Positions 50,964-59,442 are shown, counted from the stretch's first letter. The stretch: DNA of 64,000 nucleotides from Streptomyces sp. NBC_00370 (GCF_036084755.1 NZ_CP107968.1:5046501-5110500); one strand, 5' to 3'. The notes: generated by a model from the letters alone, not told the origin. Made by a program: numbers and translations.

Positions 50964-51992
50964 TCAGCTCGCCAGCCAGCCGTCGATCCCCGCCAGCAGC
51001 GCTTCCCTTACGCCCTCGGGCGCTGCCGACGCCCGCACCGACTGCCGTGCCAGCTCGGCCAGTTCGGCGTCGCTGAAGCCGTTGTGCTCCCGGGCCAGTT
51101 CGTACTGCGCGGCCAGCCGCGAGCCGAACAGCAGCGGGTCGTCGGCGCCCAGCGCCATCGGGACACCCGCGTCGAACAACGTCCGCAGCGGTACGTCCTC
51201 CGGCTTCTCGTACACCCCGAGCGCCACGTTCGACGCGGGGCAGACCTCGCAGGTCACCCCGCGCTCGGCCAGCCTGCGCAGCAGCCGCGGATCCTCGGCC
51301 GCCCGCACGCCGTGGCCGATCCGGGCGGCGCGCAGATCGTCCAGGCAGTCCCGTACGGAGGCGGGCCCGGTCAGTTCACCGCCGTGCGGCGCCGCCAGCA
51401 GCCCGCCGTCCCTGGCGATGGCGAAGGCCCGGTCGAAGTCCCTGGCCATACCGCGCCGTTCGTCGTTGGACAGTCCGAAGCCGACCACGCCGCGGTCCGC
51501 GTAGCGCACGGCGAGCCTGGCCAGTGTCCTGGCTTCCAGCGGGTGCTTCATCCGGTTCGCTGCGACCAGGACGCGCATGCCGAGGCCGGTCTCTCGGGAC
51601 GCGCTGTCCACGGCGTCCAGGATGATCTCCATGGCCGGGATCAGACCGCCGAGATGCGGGGCGTACGACGTGGGGTCGACCTGGATCTCCAGCCAGCCGG
51701 AGCCGTCGCGCACGTCCTCCTCGGCGGCCTCGCGGACCAGCCGCCGGATGTCCTCGGGCGACCGCAGACAGGACCGGGCGATGTCGTAGAGCCGCTGGAA
51801 GCGGAACCAGCCCCGCTCATCGGTGGCGCGCAGCCTCGGCGGCTCGCCCCCGGTCAGCGCCTCGGGCAGATGTACGCCGTACTTGTCGGCCAGTTCGAGC
51901 AGGGTCGTGGGCCGCATGGACCCGGTGAAGTGCAGATGCAGATGGGCCTTGGGCAACAGGCTCAGGTCGCGCGGGCGGGTGGTGCTCTCCAT
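50964..51992 (-). CDS. Adenosine deaminase family protein
   Basis: A 342-residue metal-dependent deaminase. Metal and catalytic residues of adenosine deaminase are visible: HLH in PKAHLHLHFTGS (His about 19 and 21), His and Glu in AAPHGGELTGP, His in RIGHGVRAAED, and Asp-Asp in LGADDPLLFGS. The usual HLDGS reads HFTGS, so the Asp that contacts the ribose 5'-hydroxyl is replaced by Thr; the natural substrate may not be adenosine. ATG 51992 gives the family's normal start. It reads in the same direction as, and after the terminator of, the aminotransferase gene. Confidence 0.85.
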   Translation of the reverse strand: MESTTRPRDLSLLPKAHLHLHFTGSMRPTTLLELADKYGVHLPEALTGGEPPRLRATDERGWFRFQRLYDIARSCLRSPEDIRRLVREAAEEDVRDGSGWLEIQVDPTSYAPHLGGLIPAMEIILDAVDSASRETGLGMRVLVAANRMKHPLEARTLARLAVRYADRGVVGFGLSNDERRGMARDFDRAFAIARDGGLLAAPHGGELTGPASVRDCLDDLRAARIGHGVRAAEDPRLLRRLAERGVTCEVCPASNVALGVYEKPEDVPLRTLFDAGVPMALGADDPLLFGSRLAAQYELAREHNGFSDAELAELARQSVRASAAPEGVREALLAGIDGWLAS

Positions 51993-52061
51993 TCCAAGAT
52001 CCTGCCGTAAGAAAACGTCTCCCGGCACCCACTTTCCCCCATCGGGTTCCGGCCGAACGAA

Positions 52062-52097
52062 GAATCGGGCCCCCGGCGGTCGCCGGGGGCCCGATTC
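52062..52097. terminator. Strong terminator hairpin after aspC
   Basis: GAATCGGGCCCCCGGCG (52062-52078) and CGCCGGGGGCCCGATTC (52081-52097) are perfectly complementary over 17 bp; the true loop will be a few bases wider than the two unpaired ones. It ends the aminotransferase transcript on the minus strand. Confidence 0.85.
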
Positions 52098-52121
52098 ACC
52101 GTACGCGCGCGGAGTGGGTGC

Positions 52122-53348
52122 TCAGTCCTTGGCCTCGGCCAGCAGCTTCTGCATCCGTGCGACGCCCTCGACCAGGTCCTCGTCGCCGAGCGCGTACGAA
52201 AGGCGCAGGTAGCCGGGGGTGCCGAAGGCCTCGCCCGGTACGACGGCGACCTCGGCCTCGTCCAGGATCAGCGCGGCCAGCTCGACCGACGACTGCGGGC
52301 GCTTGCCGCGGATGTCCTTGCCCAGCAGGGCCTTCACCGACGGGTACGCGTAGAACGCGCCCTCGGGCTCGGGGCAGACGACGCCGTCGATCTCGTTCAG
52401 CATCCGCACGACGATGCCCCGGCGCCGGTCGAAGGCGGAGCGCATCTCGGCGACGGCCGACAGGTCGCCGGAGACGGCGGCCAGCGCGGCGGCCTGCGAG
52501 ACGTTGGCCACGTTGGACGTCGCGTGCGACTGGAGGTTGGCCGCCGCCTTCACGACGTCCTTGGGGCCGATGAACCAGCCCACCCGCCAGCCCGTCATCG
52601 CGTACGTCTTCGCGACGCCGTTGACGACGACGCACTTGTCGCGCAGCTCGGGCACGATCGCGGGCAGCGAGGTGAACGTCGCGTCGCCGTAGACGAGGTG
52701 CTCGTAGATCTCGTCCGTCAGTACCCACAGGCCGTGCTCGACGGCCCACCTGCCGATGGCCTCGGTGTCGGCCTCGCTGTAGACCGCGCCCGTCGGGTTG
52801 GACGGGGAGACGAAGAGCACCACCTTCGTACGGTCCGTGCGGGCCGCCTCCAGCTGGTCGAGCGAGACGCGGTAGCCGGTGGTCTCGTCGGCGACGACCT
52901 CGACCGGGACCCCGCCGGCCAGCCGGATCGACTCCGGGTACGTCGTCCAGTACGGAGCGGGGACGATGACCTCGTCGCCCGGGTCGAGGATCGCGGCGAA
53001 CGCCTCGTAGATGGCCTGCTTGCCGCCGTTGGTCACGAGGATCTGCGACGCGTCGACCTCGTAACCCGAATCACGCAGGGTCTTCGTCGCGATGGCGGCC
53101 TTGAGCTCGGGGAGGCCGCCCGCGGGCGTGTAGCGGTGGTACTTGGGATTGCGGCAAGCCTCGACAGCGGCCTCGACGATGTAGTCGGGTGTCGGGAAGT
53201 CGGGCTCGCCCGCGCCGAAGCCGATCACCGGACGCCCGGCGGCCTTGAGGGCCTTGGCCTTGGCGTCCACGGCGAGGGTCGCGGACTCGGAGATCGCGCC
53301 GATGCGCGCGGAGACCCGGCGCTCGGTCGGAGGGATTGCAGCGCTCAT
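52122..53348 (-). CDS. aspC: Pyridoxal phosphate-dependent aspartate aminotransferase
   Basis: A 408-residue class I aminotransferase (subgroup I-gamma) that exchanges the amino group between aspartate and 2-oxoglutarate. Motifs: VIGFGAGEPDFPTPDYIVEAA, PAYWTTYPE-type PAPYWTTYPESIRLAGG, SPSNPTGAVYSEAD (Asn), TDEIYEHLVYGDA (Asp/Tyr), the PLP lysine in VNGVAKTYAMTGWRVGW, and the carboxylate-binding Arg in GYLRLSYALGDEDL. ATG 53348 was chosen; ATG 53357 or 53387 would be longer and less typical. It is divergent from tRNA-Trp. Confidence 0.93.
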   Translation of the reverse strand: MSAAIPPTERRVSARIGAISESATLAVDAKAKALKAAGRPVIGFGAGEPDFPTPDYIVEAAVEACRNPKYHRYTPAGGLPELKAAIATKTLRDSGYEVDASQILVTNGGKQAIYEAFAAILDPGDEVIVPAPYWTTYPESIRLAGGVPVEVVADETTGYRVSLDQLEAARTDRTKVVLFVSPSNPTGAVYSEADTEAIGRWAVEHGLWVLTDEIYEHLVYGDATFTSLPAIVPELRDKCVVVNGVAKTYAMTGWRVGWFIGPKDVVKAAANLQSHATSNVANVSQAAALAAVSGDLSAVAEMRSAFDRRRGIVVRMLNEIDGVVCPEPEGAFYAYPSVKALLGKDIRGKRPQSSVELAALILDEAEVAVVPGEAFGTPGYLRLSYALGDEDLVEGVARMQKLLAEAKD

Positions 53349-53460
53349 GTCTCCCATGCTCCCAGACCTGAAACGTCCCCGGTACACAGGTTTCGTACGA
53401 TGGACACATAAGACGATGCGCAGCGAACCGGGCAGTCCCCGTTCGTCGCGGAGTTAGCTG

Positions 53461-53490
53461 TTCGACGTCGGGCCTGTGACCACGTACACT
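53461..53490 (+). promoter_or_regulatory. Candidate promoter of tRNA-Trp
   Basis: TTCGAC (53461-53466) and TACACT (53485-53490), spaced by 18 bases, lie 84 bases before tRNA-Trp. Confidence 0.4.
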
Positions 53491-53573
53491 CACTCGTCGT
53501 TGGCCTTCGTCAGTCACGTCCCACAGGGCACTCCGTGCACCCGGTCGGATGCGGTAGGTTGGGGCAAACACAA

Positions 53574-53646
53574 AGGGTCGTAGCTCAATTGGTAGAGCAC
53601 TGGTCTCCAAAACCAGCGGTTGGGGGTTCAAGTCCCTCCGGCCCTG
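53574..53646 (+). tRNA. tRNA-Trp (anticodon CCA)
   Basis: A 73-base cloverleaf: acceptor AGGGTCG/CGGCCCT (one G-T pair), anticodon arm CTGGT-CTCCAAA-ACCAG giving CCA, T-loop TTCAAGT, discriminator G. CCA is not encoded. It lies upstream of secE, as in other actinobacteria. Confidence 0.96.
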
Positions 53647-53649
53647 CTA

Positions 53650-53675
53650 CGCACACCTTCGCCAGGGTGTGTGCG
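53650..53675 (+). terminator. Weak hairpin after tRNA-Trp
   Basis: CGCACAC (53650-53656) and GTGTGCG (53669-53675) form a 7-bp stem just after the tRNA; it may be a processing or weak termination site. Confidence 0.4.
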
Positions 53676-53755
53676 CATGTACGAACATTCACTGCATCGC
53701 CGTGCGGCTCCCCCCGGGCGCGGCATGGCCACGACCCGGAATCAGGTGAGAGAGC

Positions 53756-54043
53756 GTGACGGACGCCGTGGGCTCCATCGACAAACCTGATGCCGATGAT
53801 GATGAGTCCGTAGAGTCGAAGAAGCCCCGTAAGGGTGGCAAGCGCGGCAAGAAGGGCCCTCTGGGCCGGCTCGCGCTCTTCTACCGTCAGATCGTCGCCG
53901 AGCTGCGCAAGGTCGTCTGGCCGACTCGCAACCAGCTGACGACGTACACCACAGTGGTGATTGTCTTTGTTGTCATCATGATCGGTCTGGTGACCGTGAT
54001 TGACTATGGCTTCAACAACGCAATCAAGTACGTCTTCGGCTGA
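53756..54043 (+). CDS. secE: Preprotein translocase subunit SecE
   Basis: A 95-residue subunit that clamps the SecYEG protein-export channel. Residues about 1-38 are charged (Asp/Glu then Lys/Arg-rich); the SecE core follows: FYRQIVAELRKVVWPTRNQLTTYTTVVIVFVVIMIGLVTVIDYGFNNAIKYVFG, with the amphipathic helix and the single membrane helix. GTG 53756. nusG follows after 71 bases, the universal secE-nusG order. Confidence 0.95.
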   Translation: MTDAVGSIDKPDADDDESVESKKPRKGGKRGKKGPLGRLALFYRQIVAELRKVVWPTRNQLTTYTTVVIVFVVIMIGLVTVIDYGFNNAIKYVFG

Positions 54044-54114
54044 TCCCGCGAGGGCGCCCGACGCGGCGCCCCTTTCGCGTGTGCCACCCATTTAGCCAGG
54101 AAGAAGCAGCCACC

Positions 54115-55056
54115 GTGTCTGACCCGAACCTGAACGACGCCAGCGAGGCGGTCGAGTCCCGAGAGGACGAAACCGACATCGTCGAGGCGGCGGACGCTGT
54201 CGAGCCAGACCAGGCCGAAGCCGCTGACGCCGCGGCGGGCGAGCCGGCCGAAGAGGCTGCCGTCAACGCCGAGCAGGTCGAGGAAGAAGACGGCACCGAG
54301 GCTGACGAGGTCGAAGAGGCCGTCGCGGCCGCCGAGGGCGAAGGCCTTGACGCGGACGCCGAGGCTGACGACAGCGAAGCCGAAGCCGACTCCGACGCCG
54401 CCGACGACGACGAGGAGCCGGCCGAGGCCGCGCCCGCCGTCGACCCGGTCGAGGCGCTCCGCCAGGAACTGCGCGGTCTGCCCGGCGAGTGGTACGTGAT
54501 CCACACCTACGCGGGCTACGAGAAGCGCGTGAAGGCCAACCTGGAACAGCGCGCCGTCTCGCTCAACGTCGAGGACTTCATCTACCAGGCCGAGGTCCCC
54601 GAGGAAGAGATCGTCCAGATCAAGAACGGCGAGCGCAAGAACGTCCGCCAGAACAAGCTCCCGGGCTACGTCCTGGTGCGCATGGACCTGACGAACGAGT
54701 CCTGGGGCGTCGTCCGTAACACCCCCGGTGTCACCGGCTTCGTGGGCAACGCCTACGACCCGTACCCGCTGACGCTGGACGAGATCGTCAAGATGCTCGC
54801 CCCCGAGGCCGAGGAGAAGGCAGCCCGCGAGGCGGCCGAGGCCGAGGGCAAGCCGATGCCGGCCCGCAAGGTCGAGGTCCAGGTGCTGGACTTCGAGGTG
54901 GGCGACTCGGTCACCGTCACCGACGGCCCGTTCGCGACGCTGCAGGCGACGATCAACGAGATCAACGCGGACTCGAAGAAGGTCAAGGGCCTCGTCGAGA
55001 TCTTCGGTCGCGAGACCCCGGTCGAGCTGAGCTTCGACCAGATCCAGAAGAACTGA
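54115..55056 (+). CDS. nusG: Transcription termination/antitermination factor NusG, with acidic N-terminal extension
   Basis: A 313-residue NusG that binds RNA polymerase and, in E. coli, Rho and ribosomal protein S10. The core starts at about residue 125: EWYVIHTYAGYEKRVKANLEQR, KLPGYVLVRMDL, VRNTPGVTGFVG; the KOW domain is VQVLDFEVGDSVTVTDGPFATLQATINEIN...VEIFGRETPVELSFDQI. Residues 1 to about 120 are an Asp/Glu/Ala-rich extension absent from E. coli NusG but found in actinobacteria. Between the domains is an Ala/Glu-rich linker (EKAAREAAEAEGKPMPARK). GTG 54115 is used; the ribosome site is weak. Confidence 0.95.
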   Translation: MSDPNLNDASEAVESREDETDIVEAADAVEPDQAEAADAAAGEPAEEAAVNAEQVEEEDGTEADEVEEAVAAAEGEGLDADAEADDSEAEADSDAADDDEEPAEAAPAVDPVEALRQELRGLPGEWYVIHTYAGYEKRVKANLEQRAVSLNVEDFIYQAEVPEEEIVQIKNGERKNVRQNKLPGYVLVRMDLTNESWGVVRNTPGVTGFVGNAYDPYPLTLDEIVKMLAPEAEEKAAREAAEAEGKPMPARKVEVQVLDFEVGDSVTVTDGPFATLQATINEINADSKKVKGLVEIFGRETPVELSFDQIQKN

Positions 55057-55084
55057 GCAGCCACCACTTCTGGAACAACAGCTT

Positions 55085-55131
55085 CCGACCAGGTCAGACA
55101 GGTGTTCCTACCTGTCTGACCTGTCGGTTTT
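55085..55131 (+). terminator. Intrinsic terminator after nusG
   Basis: AGGTCAGACAGGT (55091-55103) and ACCTGTCTGACCT (55110-55122) form a perfect 13-bp stem with a 6-base loop, extended by CCGAC/GTCGG outside, followed by TTTT at 55128-55131. It is one of the few hairpins here with a T tract and separates secE-nusG from rplK-rplA. Confidence 0.9.
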
Positions 55132-55227
55132 GGCCGTGCAGCTATACCCGTTATCGTTGTGCGGTATGCCTCCATCCGGATGACCGGGTGGCTGGCCGAT
55201 AACTCTCACTAGGACCCGGAGAGAGCA

Positions 55228-55662
55228 ATGCCTCCCAAGAAGAAGAAGGTCACGGGGCTCATCAAGCTCCAGATCAGCGCCGGCGCCGCCAACCCGGCCC
55301 CGCCGGTCGGCCCCGCGCTGGGTCAGCACGGCGTCAACATCATGGAGTTCTGCAAGGCCTACAACGCCGCGACCGAGTCGCAGCGTGGCATGGTCGTGCC
55401 GGTCGAGATCACGGTCTACGAGGACCGCTCGTTCACCTTCATCACCAAGACGCCGCCCGCCGCGAAGCTGATCCTCAAGGCTGCCGGTGTGGACAAGGGA
55501 TCCGGCGAGCCGCACGTCAAGAAGGTCGCCAAGCTCACGCGCGACCAGGTGCGGGACATCGCCACGACCAAGATGCCCGACCTGAACGCCAACGACCTGG
55601 CCGCCGCCGAGAAGATCATCGCCGGCACCGCCCGTTCGATGGGCATCACGGTCGAGGGCTGA
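55228..55662 (+). CDS. rplK: 50S ribosomal protein L11
   Basis: A 144-residue ribosomal protein of the GTPase centre; binds 23S rRNA and is needed for RelA activation and thiostrepton binding. It has the N-terminal flexible domain ([34 protein letters not shown]) with the conserved prolines of the thiostrepton site, and the C-terminal rRNA-binding domain. ATG 55228; rplA follows after 82 bases. Confidence 0.97.
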
Positions 55663-55744
55663 GTCCAGCCCCGTACGTCCCAGTGGCAGGGCCATGCGCG
55701 GCCCGCACCACGAACTCCACACCTGAAGAACCACAGGAGAAGAA

Positions 55745-56467
55745 GTGAAGCGCAGCAAGTCACTCCGCAACGCGGACGCGAAGATCGACGCGGAGCGTAA
55801 CTACGCCCCGCTCGAGGCCGTCCGCCTTGCCAAGGACACCAGCACGTCCAAGTTCGACGGCACCGTCGAGGTCGCCATGCGCCTGGGTGTGGACCCGCGC
55901 AAGGCGGACCAGATGGTCCGTGGCACCGTCAACCTTCCGCACGGCACCGGCAAGACCGCCCGGGTCCTGGTCTTCGCGACCGGTGACCGTGCCGAGGCAG
56001 CGCGCGCCGCGGGCGCCGACATCGTCGGCGCCGACGAGCTCATCGACGAGGTGTCGAAGGGCCGTCTGGACTTCGACGCCGTCGTCGCCACCCCTGACCT
56101 CATGGGCAAGGTCGGCCGTCTCGGCCGTGTCCTCGGCCCGCGTGGTCTGATGCCGAACCCGAAGACCGGCACCGTCACCCCTGACGTCACGAAGGCTGTG
56201 ACGGACATCAAGGGCGGCAAGATCGAGTTCCGGGTCGACAAGCACTCGAACCTGCACTTCATCATCGGCAAGGTCTCCTTCGACGAGACGAAGCTGGTCG
56301 AGAACTACGCCGCGGCGCTGGAGGAAGTCCTCCGTCTGAAGCCGTCGGCCGCGAAGGGCCGTTACATCCGTAAGGCCGTCCTCGCGACGACGATGGGCCC
56401 CGGCATCCCGCTGGACGCCAACCGCACCCGCAACCTCCTCGTCGAGGAGGACCCGGCGTCCGTCTGA
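55745..56467 (+). CDS. rplA: 50S ribosomal protein L1
   Basis: A 240-residue protein of the L1 stalk that moves the deacylated tRNA out of the E site. The signature VFATGDRAEAARAAGADIVGADELIDEV and LGPRGLMPNPKTGTVTPDVTKAVTDIKGGKIEFRVDKHSNLHFIIGK are clear. In E. coli L1 represses its own rplK-rplA mRNA. GTG 55745. A 17-bp hairpin follows. Confidence 0.97.
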   Translation: MKRSKSLRNADAKIDAERNYAPLEAVRLAKDTSTSKFDGTVEVAMRLGVDPRKADQMVRGTVNLPHGTGKTARVLVFATGDRAEAARAAGADIVGADELIDEVSKGRLDFDAVVATPDLMGKVGRLGRVLGPRGLMPNPKTGTVTPDVTKAVTDIKGGKIEFRVDKHSNLHFIIGKVSFDETKLVENYAAALEEVLRLKPSAAKGRYIRKAVLATTMGPGIPLDANRTRNLLVEEDPASV

Positions 56468-56498
56468 CGTCCCCGACGTCCGACAAAGGCTGGAACCG

Positions 56499-56539
56499 GC
56501 CGGTCCCCGCACCTCGTTGAGGTGCGGGGACCGGCTTTT
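56499..56539 (+). terminator. Intrinsic terminator after rplA
   Basis: GCCGGTCCCCGCACCTC (56499-56515) and GAGGTGCGGGGACCGGC (56519-56535) form a perfect 17-bp stem with a 3-base loop, followed by TTTT. Confidence 0.9.
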
Positions 56540-56629
56540 CTGTTGATTTGCTGTCAGTGGCGTGGGTTATCTTCTTGAGGTGGTCTTGACCATCGGGGTC
56601 AGCGCCAACTGCACAATCTGGGGTGGGAA

Positions 56630-57571
56630 ATGAACATGTCCGCATTCACACGTGGGGGCGTGGCACTGACGGCTGTGGCCGTCATTGCCGGCGTTGCGGG
56701 CTGTACGAGCGATGACGCGAAGAAGGACGACGGAGCGGCGAAGCCGGCCGCCTCGAAGAAGGCGGACGCCAATCCGGCCGCGGTCCTGACCGCCGCGTAC
56801 AAGAAGACCTCCGGGGCGAAGTCCGCGAAGATCAGCATGAAGATGACGACGCCGGCCGCCGCGGCCCAGGGCGCGGGCAAGACCGAGACGGTCACGATGG
56901 CTGGCGTCATGGCCTGGGACCCGACGGCCATGGACGTGACCATGGACGGTTCGGCGCTCGGTGCCGAGCCCGGGGCGCCGGAGAAGATCCGGATTCTCAT
57001 GCTCAAGGACGTCACGTACGTGGACATGGGAGCCGCCGCCGCGAAGCAGGAGGAGTTCGACGGCAAGCGCTGGATGAAACTGGACGTCGGCAAGCTGTCG
57101 AAGTCGGCCGGCAACCCGGCGAGTTCGATCGGCACGCTGGGCGGCCTGAAGAACGCGAACCAGGACCCGTCGCAGCAGCTCGCCATGCTGGTGGACTCGC
57201 CCAGCATCAAGCACGTCGGCCCGGAGAAGGTCGACGGCGTCCAGGCGGAGCACTACCGGGGCAGCCTGACGTTCCAGGAGATGCTGGACACCAACTCCGC
57301 CGCCGACACGCTCACGCCGAAGCAGCGCAAGGACCTCGTCGCCGCCATGAAGACGGCCGGCATGAAGACCTACAACACGGACGTCTGGGTCAACGCCGAC
57401 GGCTACCCGGTCCGGCTCGACGTCGTGATGGACATGAAGCAGGGCAAGACCAGCATCAGCGAGCACTTCTCCGACTACGGCACCCCGGTCACGGCGACGC
57501 CGCCGGCCGCGGCTGACACGTTCGACCTCATGAAGATGATCAACGACATGGCAGCCGACAGCGGGGCCTGA
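56630..57571 (+). CDS. Secreted lipoprotein, LppX/LprG-like
   Basis: A 313-residue lipoprotein: signal peptide with lipobox VAGC (Cys about 25, in IAGVAGCTSDDAKK), then a mature domain reminiscent of the LppX/LprAFG/LolA-like lipid-binding fold (NPAAVLTAAYKKTSGAKSAKISMKMTT, VDGVQAEHYRGSLTFQEML, TDVWVNADGYPVRLDVVMDM). The ligand is unknown. It interrupts the ribosomal gene order between rplA and rplJ; in M. tuberculosis other non-ribosomal genes, including a lipoprotein gene, sit in the same gap. GGGGTGGGA precedes the ATG. Confidence 0.85.
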   Translation: MNMSAFTRGGVALTAVAVIAGVAGCTSDDAKKDDGAAKPAASKKADANPAAVLTAAYKKTSGAKSAKISMKMTTPAAAAQGAGKTETVTMAGVMAWDPTAMDVTMDGSALGAEPGAPEKIRILMLKDVTYVDMGAAAAKQEEFDGKRWMKLDVGKLSKSAGNPASSIGTLGGLKNANQDPSQQLAMLVDSPSIKHVGPEKVDGVQAEHYRGSLTFQEMLDTNSAADTLTPKQRKDLVAAMKTAGMKTYNTDVWVNADGYPVRLDVVMDMKQGKTSISEHFSDYGTPVTATPPAAADTFDLMKMINDMAADSGA

Positions 57572-57624
57572 TCCCCGGTGTCCGGCAGGCGATTTGCCTG
57601 CCGGACCCCCGCTCCCGTACTCTC

Positions 57625-57790
57625 CACATGAAGCCAAAGACCGCTGGTCGTTGCCGTGCGCTCGCAAGAGGGCAAGGCGGCCGAAGGATCCGCTAGCTGC
57701 GGACGACCCGCGCAGGTGATCGAGGAGAGTTCCCGGACGTCGTCCGGTTGAGCTACGCCCCGTGCGCCTGCGCCGGGGCGTTTCGTTTTG
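57625..57790 (+). promoter_or_regulatory. L10 leader (rplJL autoregulatory RNA) with attenuator hairpin
   Basis: The 268-bp region before rplJ holds AAAGACCGCTGGTCGTTGCC, a GAAGGATCCGCTAG segment and TGCGGACGACCCGCGCAGGTGA, in the order seen in actinobacterial L10 leaders, where L10(L12)4 binds a kink-turn-like RNA and lowers rplJL expression. It ends with the hairpin ACGCCCCG (57755-57762) / CGGGGCGT (57774-57781) followed by TTTCGTTTT, a terminator-like attenuator. Confidence 0.75.
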
Positions 57791-57839
57791 CGCAGCCCCT
57801 TCTGAGCGGTCCTCATCACCCGGAAGGAGGCCGACGCTC

Positions 57840-58397
57840 ATGGCAAGGCCCGACAAGGCTGCCGCGGTAGCCGAGCTGACGGACCAGTTCCGCAGCTCGA
57901 ACGCCGCCGTGCTGACCGAGTACCGGGGTCTCACCGTGGCGCAGCTCAAGGAGCTGCGTCGTTCGCTCGGTGAGAACACCCAGTACGCCGTGGTGAAGAA
58001 CACGCTGACCAAGATCGCGGCCAACGAGGCCGGGATCAACACGCTGGACGACCTGTTCACAGGTCCGACGGCGGTTGCCTTCGTCACCGGTGACCCGGTG
58101 GCGTCGGCGAAGGGTCTTCGTGACTTCGCCAAGGACAACCCCAACCTCATCATCAAGGGCGGTGTCCTTGACGGTAAGGCGCTGTCCGCCGATGAGTTCA
58201 AGAAGCTCGCGGACCTCGAGTCCCGCGAGGTTCTGCTCGCCAAGCTGGCCGGTGGCCTGAAGGCGTCCATGGCCAAGGCCGCGGCGACCTTCCAGGCTCC
58301 GCTCACGGAGTTCGCCCGCACCGCGGAAGCACTTCGCGCCAAGGTCGAGCAGGGCGGTGCCGGTACGCCGGCTCCCGCCGAGGCCGACGCCGAATAG
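57840..58397 (+). CDS. rplJ: 50S ribosomal protein L10
   Basis: A 185-residue ribosomal stalk base protein; its N-terminal domain binds 23S rRNA and its C-terminal helix anchors L7/L12 dimers. It begins MARPDKAAAVAELTDQFRSSNAAVLTEYRGLTVAQLKELRRSL. ATG 57840 follows AAGGAGG by 9 bases. It is preceded by the L10 leader and followed by rplL after 83 bases. Confidence 0.97.
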   Translation: MARPDKAAAVAELTDQFRSSNAAVLTEYRGLTVAQLKELRRSLGENTQYAVVKNTLTKIAANEAGINTLDDLFTGPTAVAFVTGDPVASAKGLRDFAKDNPNLIIKGGVLDGKALSADEFKKLADLESREVLLAKLAGGLKASMAKAAATFQAPLTEFARTAEALRAKVEQGGAGTPAPAEADAE

Positions 58398-58480
58398 TTC
58401 GGCTTCGCGTCACAGCGGGCCCCGTACGCCCGCCGTCTATATACATCCGGCACCTGCCGACTTAGTGGAAGGACGCCATC

Positions 58481-58864
58481 ATGGCGAAGCTGTCCCAGGG
58501 CGAGCTGCTTGAGCAGTTCGAGTCGCTCACCCTCATCGAGCTCTCCGAGTTCGTGAAGGCCTTCGAGGAGAAGTTCGACGTCAAGGCTGCCGCCCCCGTG
58601 GCCGCCGCCGCTGTCGGTGGCGGCGCCGCCGTGGCCGAGGCCGTCGAGGAGCAGGACGAGTTCGACGTCATCCTCACGGGCGCCGGCGAGAAGAAGATCC
58701 AGGTCATCAAGGTTGTGCGCGAGCTCACCTCCCTGGGCCTCAAGGAGGCCAAGGACCTCGTGGACGGCGCCCCGAAGCCCGTCCTGGAGAAGGTCACCAA
58801 GGAGCAGGCGGAGAAGGGTGCCGAGTCCCTCAAGGCCGCCGGCGCCTCCGTCGAGGTCAAGTGA
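58481..58864 (+). CDS. rplL: 50S ribosomal protein L7/L12
   Basis: A 127-residue stalk protein that recruits translation GTPases. The N-terminal dimerisation helix (LLEQFESLTLIELSEFVKAFEEKF), the Ala/Val hinge, and the C-terminal domain (DEFDVILTGAGEKKIQVIKVVRELTSLGLKEAKDLVDGAPKPVLEKV) are present. Two hairpins follow it. Confidence 0.97.
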   Translation: MAKLSQGELLEQFESLTLIELSEFVKAFEEKFDVKAAAPVAAAAVGGGAAVAEAVEEQDEFDVILTGAGEKKIQVIKVVRELTSLGLKEAKDLVDGAPKPVLEKVTKEQAEKGAESLKAAGASVEVK

Positions 58865-58888
58865 CCTCGTAGCGACCTCGCGCCGCCA

Positions 58889-58967
58889 GGGCCTCTCGTT
58901 CGGCTGAGAGGCCCCGGGGCGCAGCGTTGACGTGAAGGGCGATCACCCATCCGGGTGGTCGCCCTTC
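58889..58967 (+). terminator. Tandem hairpins between rplL and rpoB
   Basis: First: GGGCCTCTC (58889-58897) with GAGAGGCCC (58906-58914). Second: GAAGGGCGATCACCC (58934-58948) with GGGTGGTCGCCCTTC (58953-58967), 15 bp with one G-T pair and a 4-base loop. They probably cut back most rplJL transcription before rpoB. Confidence 0.8.
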
Positions 58968-58988
58968 GGCGTGCCCGCGAGGGGTACC

Positions 58989-59016
58989 TTGTTCTCCGTA
59001 CGCCTGCGAGTATCGT
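58989..59016 (+). promoter_or_regulatory. Candidate upstream rpoB promoter
   Basis: TTGTTC (58989-58994) and TATCGT (59011-59016), spaced by 16 bases, lie in the 578-bp gap before rpoB, just after the tandem hairpins. Confidence 0.45.
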
Positions 59017-59252
59017 GATCATTACCGCGCCTTCCGTGCGCCCGGTGGGGATCCGAGGGACGGCTCCCGGGGGCGGGGGCCTTGACGAACCGCACGCAGC
59101 GCGCAATTCTCAGGACGCGTCGTCACAATCGATCCGGATCCGAGGCATGGATCGAAGGCGAAGAGGGCAGTATCGATGTGCGCCTACGGCGCGAGGCTTG
59201 CCGCAGTTGAGACAAGGTGTTGAGAGCGACGAGGGTCTTCCAAAACCCGCGC

Positions 59253-59281
59253 TGGACATCAGTGTGCCAAGTGGCTACACT
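59253..59281 (+). promoter_or_regulatory. Candidate main rpoB promoter
   Basis: TGGACA (59253-59258) and TACACT (59276-59281) are spaced by exactly 17 bases, giving a leader of about 155 bases to the TTG start. Apart from these promoters and the two hairpins, the 578-bp gap holds no credible gene. Confidence 0.6.
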
Positions 59282-59442
59282 GACCCTTTGCGCTGCCTGT
59301 TAGCTGCTCCCTGCCCGTCACCAGGGGCACCCTCTCGTACGAACATCGGCGATCAAAAGCCCTAGCTGGGGTTTCTGTCTCCGTGTCCGTACTTGGGACC
59401 GGTACGCGCGTAGTGAGTCCGAGCCCTCGGAAGGACCCCCTC

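Noticed and set aside
53500..53760. Small protein reading through tRNA-Trp
   Set aside because: The frame runs straight through the tRNA cloverleaf and lacks a ribosome site.
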